From Streptomyces qaidamensis (GTDB lineage Bacteria; Actinomycetota; Actinomycetes; Streptomycetales; Streptomycetaceae), in NCBI RefSeq assembly GCF_001611795.1, contig NZ_CP015098.1:1054001-1118000 (forward strand): a stretch of 64,000 bases of DNA, written 5' to 3'. A program made the translations under genes and the position numbers. Under the pieces are notes generated by a model, which was not told the DNA's origin, did not search any database, and saw only the letters and a program-made list of their open reading frames with translations. Below, piece after piece: positions 24,576 to 32,612 of the stretch. Positions within the stretch are counted from its first letter, which is position 1, and each line of letters opens with the position of its first letter.

Positions 24576-25021
24576 CACCCGGAGAGGACGGTGCCAAACG
24601 TGCCGTGTACGGGCGGCTGGTGAAGGTCCTCACCCACCGGCGTGACGACCGGGGGATGACCCTGGAGGGGTTCGCAAGCCGGTGCGTCCGCCGTGGGGAG
24701 GTGCATGAGTTGGTGACCACCGACCACACGGAGACCGCCACCGGCGCCCGGATCGACCGCGTCGGATTCCTGGGCTTCGTGGAGGTCGGATGCGCCGGAG
24801 TCATCGACCGGGGCGACGAGGTCTGGGCCGACGGGAACCTGGTGGGGACGGTCCTGGGATTCGACGCCTGCCACTTCCCGAACCACTACAACATCCTCAT
24901 CTCGGTGCCCGAACCGCTCACCGGCCCGCAGCTCGGTCTCGCCCCCGAAGTCGAGGTCAGGTTCGGGCAGCGCGTTCAGATGCCGCATCCGACCGGAAAC
25001 CACCCGACGCCGAGCGGCTGA
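24572..25021 (+). CDS. small protein of unknown function (possibly DUF6917-like)
   Basis: A 149-residue soluble protein read from a GTG that overlaps the previous stop (GTGA). The sequence is beta-rich, with blocks such as RAVYGRLVKVLTHRRDDRGM, RRGEVHELVTTDH, GDEVWADGNLVGTVLGFDA and CHFPNHYNILI. The conserved-looking His/Asn/Tyr cluster (HFPNHYNI) near residues 105-112 could be a binding site. No signal peptide, membrane segment or known catalytic motif is seen. I associate it tentatively, from memory, with the DUF6917 group. Its position inside a tightly overlapped operon says it is a pathway component, perhaps a small isomerase, dehydratase or carrier. Confidence 0.7.
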   Translation: MTPGEDGAKRAVYGRLVKVLTHRRDDRGMTLEGFASRCVRRGEVHELVTTDHTETATGARIDRVGFLGFVEVGCAGVIDRGDEVWADGNLVGTVLGFDACHFPNHYNILISVPEPLTGPQLGLAPEVEVRFGQRVQMPHPTGNHPTPSG

Positions 25022-25050
25022 CACCTGCCGGCCGATCACCAGGAGCACCC

Positions 25051-25515
25051 GTGAACCCACGTATCAACCTCGCGGAGCTGGAGCCCGCTGCCTATCAGGC
25101 CATGCTGGGTCTGGAGCGCTACCTCTCGTCCAGTTCGCTGCCGGCACCGCTGCGCGAGTTGGTCAAGCTGCGGGCCAGTCAGCTCAACGGTTGCGCGTTC
25201 TGTGTACACCTGCACAGTGGCCGCGCCAGGAACGGCGGAGAACCAGACGAACGACTGTTCTCCCTAGTGGCGTGGCGCGAGTCCCCCTTCTTCAGCAAGG
25301 CCGAGCGTGCCGCTCTCGCCCTGACCGACGCCGCTACCCGCCTCGACTCCGACGGCGTGCCCGACGACGTGTGGAACGAAGCCGCCTCCCACTACGACGA
25401 CCGGCAACTGGCGGCACTTGTCATGACAGTCGCCACCGTCAACGCCTGGAACCGGATCGGCGTCAGCACCCGCATGGTGGCCGGCCCGCAGCGCCCTGAC
25501 GGAGACGGCAATTGA
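25051..25515 (+). CDS. AhpD/carboxymuconolactone decarboxylase-like protein
   Basis: A 154-residue all-helical protein with the alkylhydroperoxidase-type redox site: the LNGCAFCVHLH segment near residues 48-58 contains the CxxC pair followed by the conserved His. Family members reduce peroxides through this dithiol or, in other branches, decarboxylate lactones; the intact CxxCxxxH favours the peroxidase branch. The GTG at 25051 has an AGGAGC ribosome binding site and lies 29 bp after the preceding gene. It ends the plus-strand arm. It may protect the pathway or simply be a passenger. Confidence 0.88.
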   Translation: MNPRINLAELEPAAYQAMLGLERYLSSSSLPAPLRELVKLRASQLNGCAFCVHLHSGRARNGGEPDERLFSLVAWRESPFFSKAERAALALTDAATRLDSDGVPDDVWNEAASHYDDRQLAALVMTVATVNAWNRIGVSTRMVAGPQRPDGDGN

Positions 25516-25958
25516 ACGACTGGAGGAGCCGCCCTCGACGCGGCGGCCACGTGATGCCGTCCATGGCAGACCCTGTTCCCGGGCCTCAGCCTCATTCAAG
25601 ACCAGGCGACTACTGCTCTCCGATCAGCCCCGACTGACCGATTTCAACGCAGCGTAGTCAGCTCCAAGTCAGCACGGCAGGGGTGGGGACAGGTGATGAC
25701 GTGCGCTTTTTGGTCAGCACCAAACCAGCACCGGAGTCAGCACCCGACCACCCATACATGCCCGAACAACGCAACTCGGACAGTGCTCACGCAGGCACAC
25801 TTGAGGCCCGCACAGCCGCTCCGCCAGCACCGTCATGGTGCCCCCACGCACACCCGCCCCCGGAACTATGGTGTCCCACCACATACGCCACTGACCTGCG
25901 GATTCCTACGGTATGGCGACACACAACCGTCCCCGCCAACCGTATGGAAGTGGTGCCG
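25516..25958. other. gene-free stretch at the right border of the cluster
   Basis: About 440 bp without a convincing gene between the AhpD-like gene and the transporter. It is less GC-biased than its surroundings and contains several TCAGCAC repeats (four occurrences between about 25665 and 25745). The transporter frame remains open through much of it but shows no family similarity, so it is not part of the protein. It presumably holds the transporter promoter and the right junction of the cluster. Confidence 0.5.
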
Positions 25959-27347
25959 ATGCCCTCCCCCGCAACCGCTCCCCCACCCCCCGCCAGCCTC
26001 AAGCGCATCGTCGCCGCCAGCCTCATCGGCACCACCATCGAGTGGTACGACTTCTTCCTCTACGGCTCCGCCGCCGCGCTCGTGTTCAACAAGCTGTTCT
26101 TCCCGGACTCCGACCCGCTCGTCGGCACCCTGCTGTCGTTCCTGACGTACGCCGTCGGGTTCGCGGCCCGGCCGCTGGGCGCGCTGGTGTTCGGGCATTA
26201 CGGCGACCGGCTCGGGCGCAAGAAGCTGCTGGTGCTGAGTCTGTTGCTGATGGGCGGGGCCACCTTCGCCATCGGGCTGCTGCCGACGCACGCCACCATC
26301 GGGGCGGCCGCGCCGGTGCTGCTCACCGTGCTCCGGCTGGTCCAGGGCTTCGCGCTCGGCGGTGAGTGGGGCGGTGCCGTGCTGCTGGTGTCGGAGCACG
26401 GGGACGCGCGGCGGCGAGGGTTCTGGGCATCGTGGCCGCAGACCGGCGCGCCGGCCGGGCAGCTCCTGGCCACCGGTGTGCTGTCGCTGCTCACGGCCCT
26501 GCTGTCGGACGCTGCGTTCGGCAGCTGGGGCTGGCGGATCCCGTTCCTGCTCTCCGGAGTGCTGGTGATCGTCGGTTTGTGGATTCGTCTGTCTGTCGAT
26601 GAATCACCGGTCTTCAAGCAGGCGTTGGCGCAGGCCGAGGCTCGCAAGGCGGACGTGGCCGCGGAGGCCGAGAAGCTGCCGCTCGTCTCCGTGCTGCGGC
26701 ACCACTGGCGTGACGTCCTGGTCGCCATGGGCGCCCGCATGGCGGAGAACATCAGCTACTACGTCATCACCGCGTTCATCCTCGTCTACGCCACCACCTC
26801 GGCCGGTGTCTCCAAGCAGACCGCGCTCAACGCGGTGCTGATCGCGTCGGCCGTGCACTTCGCCGTCATCCCCGGGTGGGGCGCGCTGTCCGACCGGATC
26901 GGCCGCCGGCCGGTGTATCTGATGGGTGCGGTCGGTGTCGGGCTGTGGATGTTCCCCTTCTTCGCGCTGATCGACACCGGCGGCTTCGGCAACCTGATCC
27001 TCGCCGTGACCGTCGGGCTGGTCCTGCACGGGGCGATGTACGCGCCACAGGCCGCCTTCTTCTCCGAGATGTTCGCGACGCGCATGCGCTACTCCGGTGC
27101 GTCGATCGGTGCGCAGTTCGCCTCGGTCGCGGCGGGTGCGCCCGCGCCGCTGATCGCCACCGCGCTGCTGTCCGACTACGGCAGCTCCACGCCGATCGCC
27201 CTGTACGTCATCGCCGCCGCCGTGCTCACGGTCGTCGCGGTGGCGGCGGCCGAGGAGACGCGCCACCGGGACCTGGCCGACGTCGCTCCCCCGTCCGGTC
27301 AGGGAGCAGACCGGACGGCCGCCGCTCCCGAGGACGCCCGCGCCTGA
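25959..27347 (+). CDS. MHS-family (metabolite:H+ symporter) MFS transporter
   Basis: A 462-residue twelve-helix major facilitator of the metabolite:proton symporter group. The family start LKRIVAASLIGTTIEWYDFF is followed by YGSAAALVFNKLFF, the loop 2-3 signature GHYGDRLGRKK and a second copy, GALSDRIGRRP, after helix 8. The ATG at 25959 is placed seven bases after GGAAG and matches the start of the truncated copy at 3903. It lies beside a PucR-type regulator and a 3-hydroxybutyrate dehydrogenase, so short hydroxy- or keto-acid uptake is the likely role. It is probably a core gene and not a cluster exporter, although its 5' end marks the cluster border. Confidence 0.9.
   Translation: MPSPATAPPPPASLKRIVAASLIGTTIEWYDFFLYGSAAALVFNKLFFPDSDPLVGTLLSFLTYAVGFAARPLGALVFGHYGDRLGRKKLLVLSLLLMGGATFAIGLLPTHATIGAAAPVLLTVLRLVQGFALGGEWGGAVLLVSEHGDARRRGFWASWPQTGAPAGQLLATGVLSLLTALLSDAAFGSWGWRIPFLLSGVLVIVGLWIRLSVDESPVFKQALAQAEARKADVAAEAEKLPLVSVLRHHWRDVLVAMGARMAENISYYVITAFILVYATTSAGVSKQTALNAVLIASAVHFAVIPGWGALSDRIGRRPVYLMGAVGVGLWMFPFFALIDTGGFGNLILAVTVGLVLHGAMYAPQAAFFSEMFATRMRYSGASIGAQFASVAAGAPAPLIATALLSDYGSSTPIALYVIAAAVLTVVAVAAAEETRHRDLADVAPPSGQGADRTAAAPEDARA
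26004..26051 (+). repeat. 48-bp direct repeat, right copy
   Basis: Perfect match to 3948-3995, within the first membrane segment region of the intact MHS transporter gene. Similarity continues upstream, at a lower level, to the ribosome binding site. See the left copy for context. Confidence 0.95.
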
Positions 27348-27395
27348 ACGCCCGGGCCGCTGCCGTCCCGCCCCCGTACGTTCCGCGTGCGGGGG

Positions 27396-29300
27396 TCAGC
27401 GCTGTTCCGGTGCCGACAACCGGAGCAGGCGCAGGGCGAGTTGGATCTCCAGGGCCCGTGCCGGGCTCTGCCAGTCGTCGCCGAGGAGGCGGCCGACGCG
27501 CTCCAGACGCTGGGCGACGGTGTTCACATGGACGTGCAGTTCGTCCTTGGTGCGGGCCGGGCTCATGCCGCAGGCGAAGTAGGCGTCGAGGGTGCGCAGC
27601 AGTTCCGTGCCGCGTCGGCGGTCGTAGGCGACGACCTCGCCGATGGTGCGGTCGACGAAGCCCGGGATGTCCCGGTCGCCGGCCAGGAGCAGCCCGAGGA
27701 AGCCGAAGTCCTCGGCGGCGGCTCCGTCCCCGAAGCGGCCGAGGACACGCTGGGCTTCGAGGCAGCGGCGGGCCTCCGCGTAGGCCGCGGCCACGGCCTC
27801 GGGACGGGTGGCGAGGTCCTCGACCGGTGCGGACGCGCCGACGGTGACCGGTGCGTGGACCGCCTTGCCCAGCTGCCGGGCGGCACGGCGGGCCACGTCC
27901 GTGGCGCTGTCGCCGGAGCCGAGGGGCAGCAGGAGGACGGTGCCGCCGTCGCGGGCGGCGGCCAGGCCGTGCCCGGTCGCGGCCAGGTGGGACGCCGCCG
28001 CTGCCAGGCGTCTGCGGGCGTCCGCCTCCTGGTCGGCGTCGGCCGCACCGCCCTCCAGCCGCGCGGCCAGCACCACGTGGAGCGCGTCGAGGTCGGCGTG
28101 GAGCCGGGCCGCACGCTCCCGCAGCAGACGCGGGTCGCGGTCACGGGCGTCCAGCAGGTCGTCGAGCAGCTCACCGCGCACGCGCTGCTCGGCCTCGGCG
28201 GCGGATCTGCGGGCCAGGAGCAGCAGGGACGTGACCATCGCGGCACGCTCCAGGGTGCGCTGGTCGACCGGGTCGAGCCCCGGGTGGCCCCGCAGCACCA
28301 GTGCGCCGAGCAGTTCGCCCCCGGCGGCGACGGCGGCGATCCAGTCGTCCTCGTGCAGCACCGCGTGCCCCTGCGCGCCGGACTTCTCCAGGGCCCCGGC
28401 GGGCGCGGCGGCGGCCTCGGTGAACTCGACCGTGCCGTCGAGGATTTCGGAGACTGCGGCGGCCACATCATGCACCCCGCCGCCGCGCAGGACGAGTTCG
28501 GCGAGCCGGTCGTGCACGTCGGAGGCGCGCTCGATGACGCCGCTGCGGTCCCGGATGATCTCATTCGCACGCTCCAGGCCTGCCAGGGCCGATCTGGTCT
28601 CGGCGAGCAGGTTGGCGGTGTCGATGGCGGCCGCGGCGAGGGCGGCGAAGGAGCCGAGCAGGGCGATCTGCTCCCGCTCGAAGACCCGGGCGCGGCGGTC
28701 CGCGGCGAAGAGCACGCCGATCACGTGGTGCCCGAGCGTCAGCGGCACGCCGAGGATGGCCACCAGCCCCTCGTCCCGCACGCCCGCGTCGATGGTGAGG
28801 GTGTGCTGGAAACGGTCGTCCTTGAAGTAGTCGTCGGTGACATAGGGGCGCGCGGTCTGTGCGACCAGGCCGCCGAGCCCCTCCCCCATGCCGAGCCGCA
28901 GCTGCTGGAACCGGGCCGCGACCGAGCCCTCGGTGACCCGCATGTAGGTGTCGCCGCGCTCGGTGTCGTTCAGGCTGAGGTAGGCGACGTCCGTGCCCAG
29001 CAGCGAGCGGGCGCGCTGCACGATCGCCTGGAGCACGGCGTCGAGGTCGCGCAGCCCGGCGAGGTCGTGGGCGGTCTCGAACAGTGCGGACAGCTCGGCC
29101 TCGCGCCGCCGTCGTCCCTCCAGCTCGGCGCGTACGCGCAGGGCGAGCGGCTTGGCCTGCCGGAGCGCGGCGATCCACTCCGCCGGGCGCCCTTCGGCAC
29201 GCGCGAGCAGCTCCGGCTGCTCGTAGGCGTCGGCCGACGCGCCCCGGGCCAGGAGCTCGAGGAACGGTGTTTCGGCAACCTGCACGTGATCGCTGGACAT
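27396..29300 (-). CDS. GAF-domain PucR/CdaR-family transcriptional regulator
   Basis: A 634-residue cytosolic regulator. A GAF sensor domain spans about residues 60-215 (ELSALFETAHDLAGL through FAALAAAAIDTANLL). A central region with GELLDDLLDARDRD follows, and the C-terminal PucR-type helix-turn-helix is seen as GTELLRTLDAYFACG then ELHVHVNTVAQRLERVGRLLG. The start is uncertain: ATG codons at 29318 and 29300 are both possible, and the latter matches the typical MSSDHVQVAE beginning. It is convergent with the symporter gene and follows the hydroxybutyrate dehydrogenase on the same strand, so it likely controls both in response to a short acid or its derivative. Confidence 0.88.
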   Translation of the reverse strand: MSSDHVQVAETPFLELLARGASADAYEQPELLARAEGRPAEWIAALRQAKPLALRVRAELEGRRRREAELSALFETAHDLAGLRDLDAVLQAIVQRARSLLGTDVAYLSLNDTERGDTYMRVTEGSVAARFQQLRLGMGEGLGGLVAQTARPYVTDDYFKDDRFQHTLTIDAGVRDEGLVAILGVPLTLGHHVIGVLFAADRRARVFEREQIALLGSFAALAAAAIDTANLLAETRSALAGLERANEIIRDRSGVIERASDVHDRLAELVLRGGGVHDVAAAVSEILDGTVEFTEAAAAPAGALEKSGAQGHAVLHEDDWIAAVAAGGELLGALVLRGHPGLDPVDQRTLERAAMVTSLLLLARRSAAEAEQRVRGELLDDLLDARDRDPRLLRERAARLHADLDALHVVLAARLEGGAADADQEADARRRLAAAASHLAATGHGLAAARDGGTVLLLPLGSGDSATDVARRAARQLGKAVHAPVTVGASAPVEDLATRPEAVAAAYAEARRCLEAQRVLGRFGDGAAAEDFGFLGLLLAGDRDIPGFVDRTIGEVVAYDRRRGTELLRTLDAYFACGMSPARTKDELHVHVNTVAQRLERVGRLLGDDWQSPARALEIQLALRLLRLSAPEQR

Positions 29301-29376
29301 GCTCACAGGATTCACCATGACCGGCCCGTCCCGTCGGCCCTGTGGACAACTCCCCCCGGCCGACGGGACGGGCTGC

Positions 29377-30177
29377 TCAGTGGGCGGTCCAGCCACCGTC
29401 GAGCACGAGCGAGGTACCGGTCACGAAGGACGCCTGCGGACCGCACAGATACGCCACGGCCTCGGCGACCTCCTCCGGTTCGATCAGCCGTTTGACGGCG
29501 CTGTCCTGCAGCAGCACCTCGGACAGGACGCGCTCCTCGGGGATGCCGTGCGCCTGCGCCTGGTCGGTGAGCTGCTTCTCGACCAGTGGGGTGCGCACAT
29601 AGGCGGGGTTCACACAGTTCGAGGTGACACCGTGGGGCGCGCCTTCGAGGGCGGTGGTCTTGGACAGCCCCTCCAGCCCGTGTTTGGCGGCCACATAGGC
29701 CGACTTGTAGGCCGAGGCGCGCAGCCCGTGGACGGACGACACGTTCACGACGCGGCCCCACCCCTGCCCGTACATGTGGGGCAGGGCCCCGCGGATGAGC
29801 CGGAACGGTGCCTCCAGCATCACGGTGAGCACCGTGTGGAACACCTCGGGCGGGAACTCCTCGATGGGGCGCACCAGTTGGAGTCCGGCGTTGTTGACGA
29901 GGACGTCGGTGCCGGCGGCGGCGAGTTCGGCGGCGTCCAGGTCGGTGAGGTCCAGGACGTGCGGCTCCACCGCGCCGGCGAGGCCGCGCCCCCGGTCGGC
30001 CAGTGCCTCCAGGCCCACGGCGTCCCGGTCGACGGCTCTCACCTTGGCCCCGGCGGCCGCGAGCCGCAGCGCGCAGGCACGGCCGATGCCGCCGGCGGCG
30101 CCGGTGACGAGCGCGGTGCGGCCGCCCAGGTCGAGCGGGGAGGCGTGGGGGGCCGGGAGGGCACGGGGCGCGGTCAT
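29377..30177 (-). CDS. 3-hydroxybutyrate dehydrogenase-like SDR
   Basis: A 266-residue classical short-chain dehydrogenase. The cofactor motif is TGAAGGIGRA (about residues 24-33), NNAG follows, and the Ser-Tyr-Lys catalytic set is seen in NVSSVHG and SAYVAAKHG. NPAYVRTPLVEKQ near residue 190 is characteristic of D-3-hydroxybutyrate dehydrogenases, which interconvert 3-hydroxybutyrate and acetoacetate with NAD. The ATG at 30177 is chosen; an in-frame ATG 45 bp upstream would add an unconserved tail. It is adjacent to the regulator and symporter, forming a likely uptake and oxidation unit. Confidence 0.88.
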   Translation of the reverse strand: MTAPRALPAPHASPLDLGGRTALVTGAAGGIGRACALRLAAAGAKVRAVDRDAVGLEALADRGRGLAGAVEPHVLDLTDLDAAELAAAGTDVLVNNAGLQLVRPIEEFPPEVFHTVLTVMLEAPFRLIRGALPHMYGQGWGRVVNVSSVHGLRASAYKSAYVAAKHGLEGLSKTTALEGAPHGVTSNCVNPAYVRTPLVEKQLTDQAQAHGIPEERVLSEVLLQDSAVKRLIEPEEVAEAVAYLCGPQASFVTGTSLVLDGGWTAH

Positions 30178-30232
30178 GGTGTCGACCCTAGGCAGCGTCC
30201 CAGCCCCACCCCATGTGGTCACGCCCCATAGT

Positions 30233-30712
30233 TCAGCCGGAGGCAGTGGGGTCGAACCATGTGGGGGTGTCTGACAGTGCCTGCTTGATCCGGTGCAGGC
30301 CGAACTCGTTCAGTTCGGGCAGCGCGTCGACGTCGAACCAGGCCACGTCCAGCGACTCGTCGTCGTTGACCCGGGCCTCACCGCCGACGGCCCGGCAGCG
30401 GAAGGTGATGTCCATGTACTGGCAGGTGTCGCCGTTCTCGTACGTGACGGGCTCCAGGGCCTGGACGAGGACGACCCGTTCGGCGACGCAACGCACGGCC
30501 GTCTCCTCGTAGACCTCCCGCACCGCGCAGGCCGCGGGCTGCTCCCCCGGGTCGGGAATGCCGCCGAGCACGGACCACCTGCGGGTGTCGGCCCGGCGGT
30601 TGAGCAGCACTCTGCCCTCGTCGTCGAAGACCAGGGCGGTGACCCCCGGAAGCCAGAGCAGCTGATGACCGGCCGAGGCACGGAGTGTGCGGATGAAGTC
30701 GGGAGTAGCCAT
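30233..30712 (-). CDS. NUDIX hydrolase
   Basis: A 159-residue NUDIX hydrolase that cleaves nucleoside-diphosphate-linked compounds. The NUDIX box is complete: GIPDPGEQPAACAVREVYEETAV (about residues 51-73), with the REVYEE metal-binding core. An N-terminal segment (RTLRASAGHQLLWLPGVTALVF) and YENGDTCQYMDITFRC resemble a group of Streptomyces NUDIX proteins of undefined substrate. It is a single gene, in the same direction as the dehydrogenase 55 bp downstream. The substrate cannot be inferred. Confidence 0.9.
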   Translation of the reverse strand: MATPDFIRTLRASAGHQLLWLPGVTALVFDDEGRVLLNRRADTRRWSVLGGIPDPGEQPAACAVREVYEETAVRCVAERVVLVQALEPVTYENGDTCQYMDITFRCRAVGGEARVNDDESLDVAWFDVDALPELNEFGLHRIKQALSDTPTWFDPTASG

Positions 30713-30780
30713 GCCGTCGACCCTAATGGGCCCCTTCCGGCGCCCCTGCGCGATTCAGGCGGTGTGCGGCCCGCGTACGG

Positions 30781-32397
30781 CTACACGTCACCGGCGCGTC
30801 GTCCGCGCAGCCCGGCGCCGACGGCCCAGCCGACTCCGCCGGCCGCGACCAGCACGAGGGCGATCTCCGGCAGGATGCCGAGCCGGGTGGCGGGGGTCTG
30901 CGAGGACCGCAGCGGCACTTTCTGCACCAGTGAGTCGGCCACGAACATGCCGGTCTTCTGCGTGATCCGGCCGTCCGGCATGATGATCGCGCTGACTCCG
31001 CTGGTCACCGGCACGGTCACGGTCCGGCTGTGCTCGACCGCGCGTACCCGGGACATGGCGAGCTGCTGGTAGGTCATCTCGCTGCGGTCGAAGGTGGCGT
31101 TGTTGCTGGGCACAGAGATCATCTGCGCGCCGTCGGTGACCTCGGAGCGCACGGCCCAGTCGAAGGCGGCCTCGTAGCAGGTGACGAGTCCGACCTTGGC
31201 GCCGTCCATGGTGAACACGCCCGGCTTGGTGCCCCGGCTGAAGTCCTGGCGGACCATGGCCGTCCAGTTCTTGTTGATCGCGCCGATGACCGAGCGCAGC
31301 GGCAGGTACTCGCCGAACGGCTGGATCTGGCGCTTGTCGTAGGTGTCGACGGGGCCCTTCGCCGGGTCCCACAGGATCTGCTCGTTGTACAGCTTGCCGT
31401 CCCGTTCGACGACGCCGCCGACCGAGATGGGCACCCCGACGGCCTTGGCCGCCGTGTCGATGACGGCGCGGGCGTCGGGGTTGGCGAAGGGATCGATGTC
31501 GGAGGAGTTCTCCGGCCACAGCACGAAGTCGGGTTGCGCGACCTTGCCCGCCTTGACCTCGGCGGCCAGGCGCTCCGTCTCGCGAGCGTGGTAGTCGAGC
31601 ACGGCCCGCCGCTGGGAGTTGAAATCGAGTCCGGCGCGGGGCACGTTGCCCTGGATCACCGCGACGGTGGCACTGCCGTCCTCTGCCGTGTCGCTGACCA
31701 GGGGCCGGGCGGCGACGGCGCCCGCGACCGGGACGGCCAGGCTCAGCAGACCCAGGGCGGCGGCGGAGCGCCGTACCTCACCGGTCCGCCGCCGTTCCAC
31801 GGCGAGGCGGACGACCTCGTACAGCCCGAAACCGCACAGCACGACCGCGAAGCCGAGCACCGGGGTGCCGCCCACCGCGGCGAGCGGCAGGAACACACCG
31901 TCCGCCTGGCCGAACGCGACCTTCCCCCAGGGGAAGCCGTTGAAGGGCGCACGCGCGCGTGCCGCCTCGCCGGCGATCCACACCCCGGCGGCCCACACCG
32001 GCCAGCCGGGCAGCTTCGACACGGCCGCGACGCCGGCGCCGACGGCGGCGACGAAGAGGGCCTCGATCGCCACCAGGGCGAGCCAGGGGCCCGGCCCCAC
32101 CTCCACTCCGGTCCACACCAGCAACGGCAGCAGGAAGCCGAGGCCGAAGAGGTAGCCGAGGCCCAGTGCAGCCTTCCAGCCGCGGCCGCGCAGCACCCAG
32201 CCGAAGACGGCGAAGGCCGGCAGCGCCAGCCACCACAGCGTGCGGGGCGGGAAGGAGACGTAGAGGAGCAGGCCGGAGAGCGCGGCTGCGGCGGCCGGAG
32301 CGAGACGTACGAGCCGCCGGGCCCACGTCCGCGCCCCGGGCGCGGTCCGCGGATCCAGCTGGTCCGACTCGCCGACGGAGGTTGCGGTGACGGTCAC
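30781..32397 (-). CDS. lnt: apolipoprotein N-acyltransferase
   Basis: A 538-residue enzyme that N-acylates the N-terminal diacylglyceryl-cysteine of lipoproteins in the membrane. About seven N-terminal membrane segments (residues 30-235) are followed by a nitrilase-type extracytoplasmic domain. The catalytic Glu-Lys-Cys triad is visible in LWPENSSD, TYDKRQ and VTCYEAAF, and one last helix closes the protein. The start is a GTG. Unlike the mycobacterial arrangement, no Ppm1-type glycosyltransferase domain is fused. It is transcribed alone, and the neighbouring O-antigen-ligase-like gene is divergent with about 215 bp between them. Confidence 0.92.
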   Translation of the reverse strand: MTVTATSVGESDQLDPRTAPGARTWARRLVRLAPAAAAALSGLLLYVSFPPRTLWWLALPAFAVFGWVLRGRGWKAALGLGYLFGLGFLLPLLVWTGVEVGPGPWLALVAIEALFVAAVGAGVAAVSKLPGWPVWAAGVWIAGEAARARAPFNGFPWGKVAFGQADGVFLPLAAVGGTPVLGFAVVLCGFGLYEVVRLAVERRRTGEVRRSAAALGLLSLAVPVAGAVAARPLVSDTAEDGSATVAVIQGNVPRAGLDFNSQRRAVLDYHARETERLAAEVKAGKVAQPDFVLWPENSSDIDPFANPDARAVIDTAAKAVGVPISVGGVVERDGKLYNEQILWDPAKGPVDTYDKRQIQPFGEYLPLRSVIGAINKNWTAMVRQDFSRGTKPGVFTMDGAKVGLVTCYEAAFDWAVRSEVTDGAQMISVPSNNATFDRSEMTYQQLAMSRVRAVEHSRTVTVPVTSGVSAIIMPDGRITQKTGMFVADSLVQKVPLRSSQTPATRLGILPEIALVLVAAGGVGWAVGAGLRGRRAGDV

Positions 32398-32612
32398 TCC
32401 CGGAGTCTACGGCGCGTGACCTTGGGGCCGACAGCGCGGCAGGCGTGGTGGACTCCCTGTTCATTTGGTCACGACACATCCCCAAACCGCCCACCAGCCG
32501 TTACCGTGTGCCAAGCCTCAGTCGTACGGCCCTCGGCGGCCCGTGCGGCCGGGGTCTTCACGAGTCGGGGGCGAAGGTGCGCCGGGGGGCGGGCGGGGTG
32601 GGTTCCAGTGGG

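Noticed and set aside
25516..25958. A tRNA-type attachment site next to the right repeat
   Set aside because: No cloverleaf or T-loop-like sequence is visible; the only repeat with the left border is the transporter 5' end.
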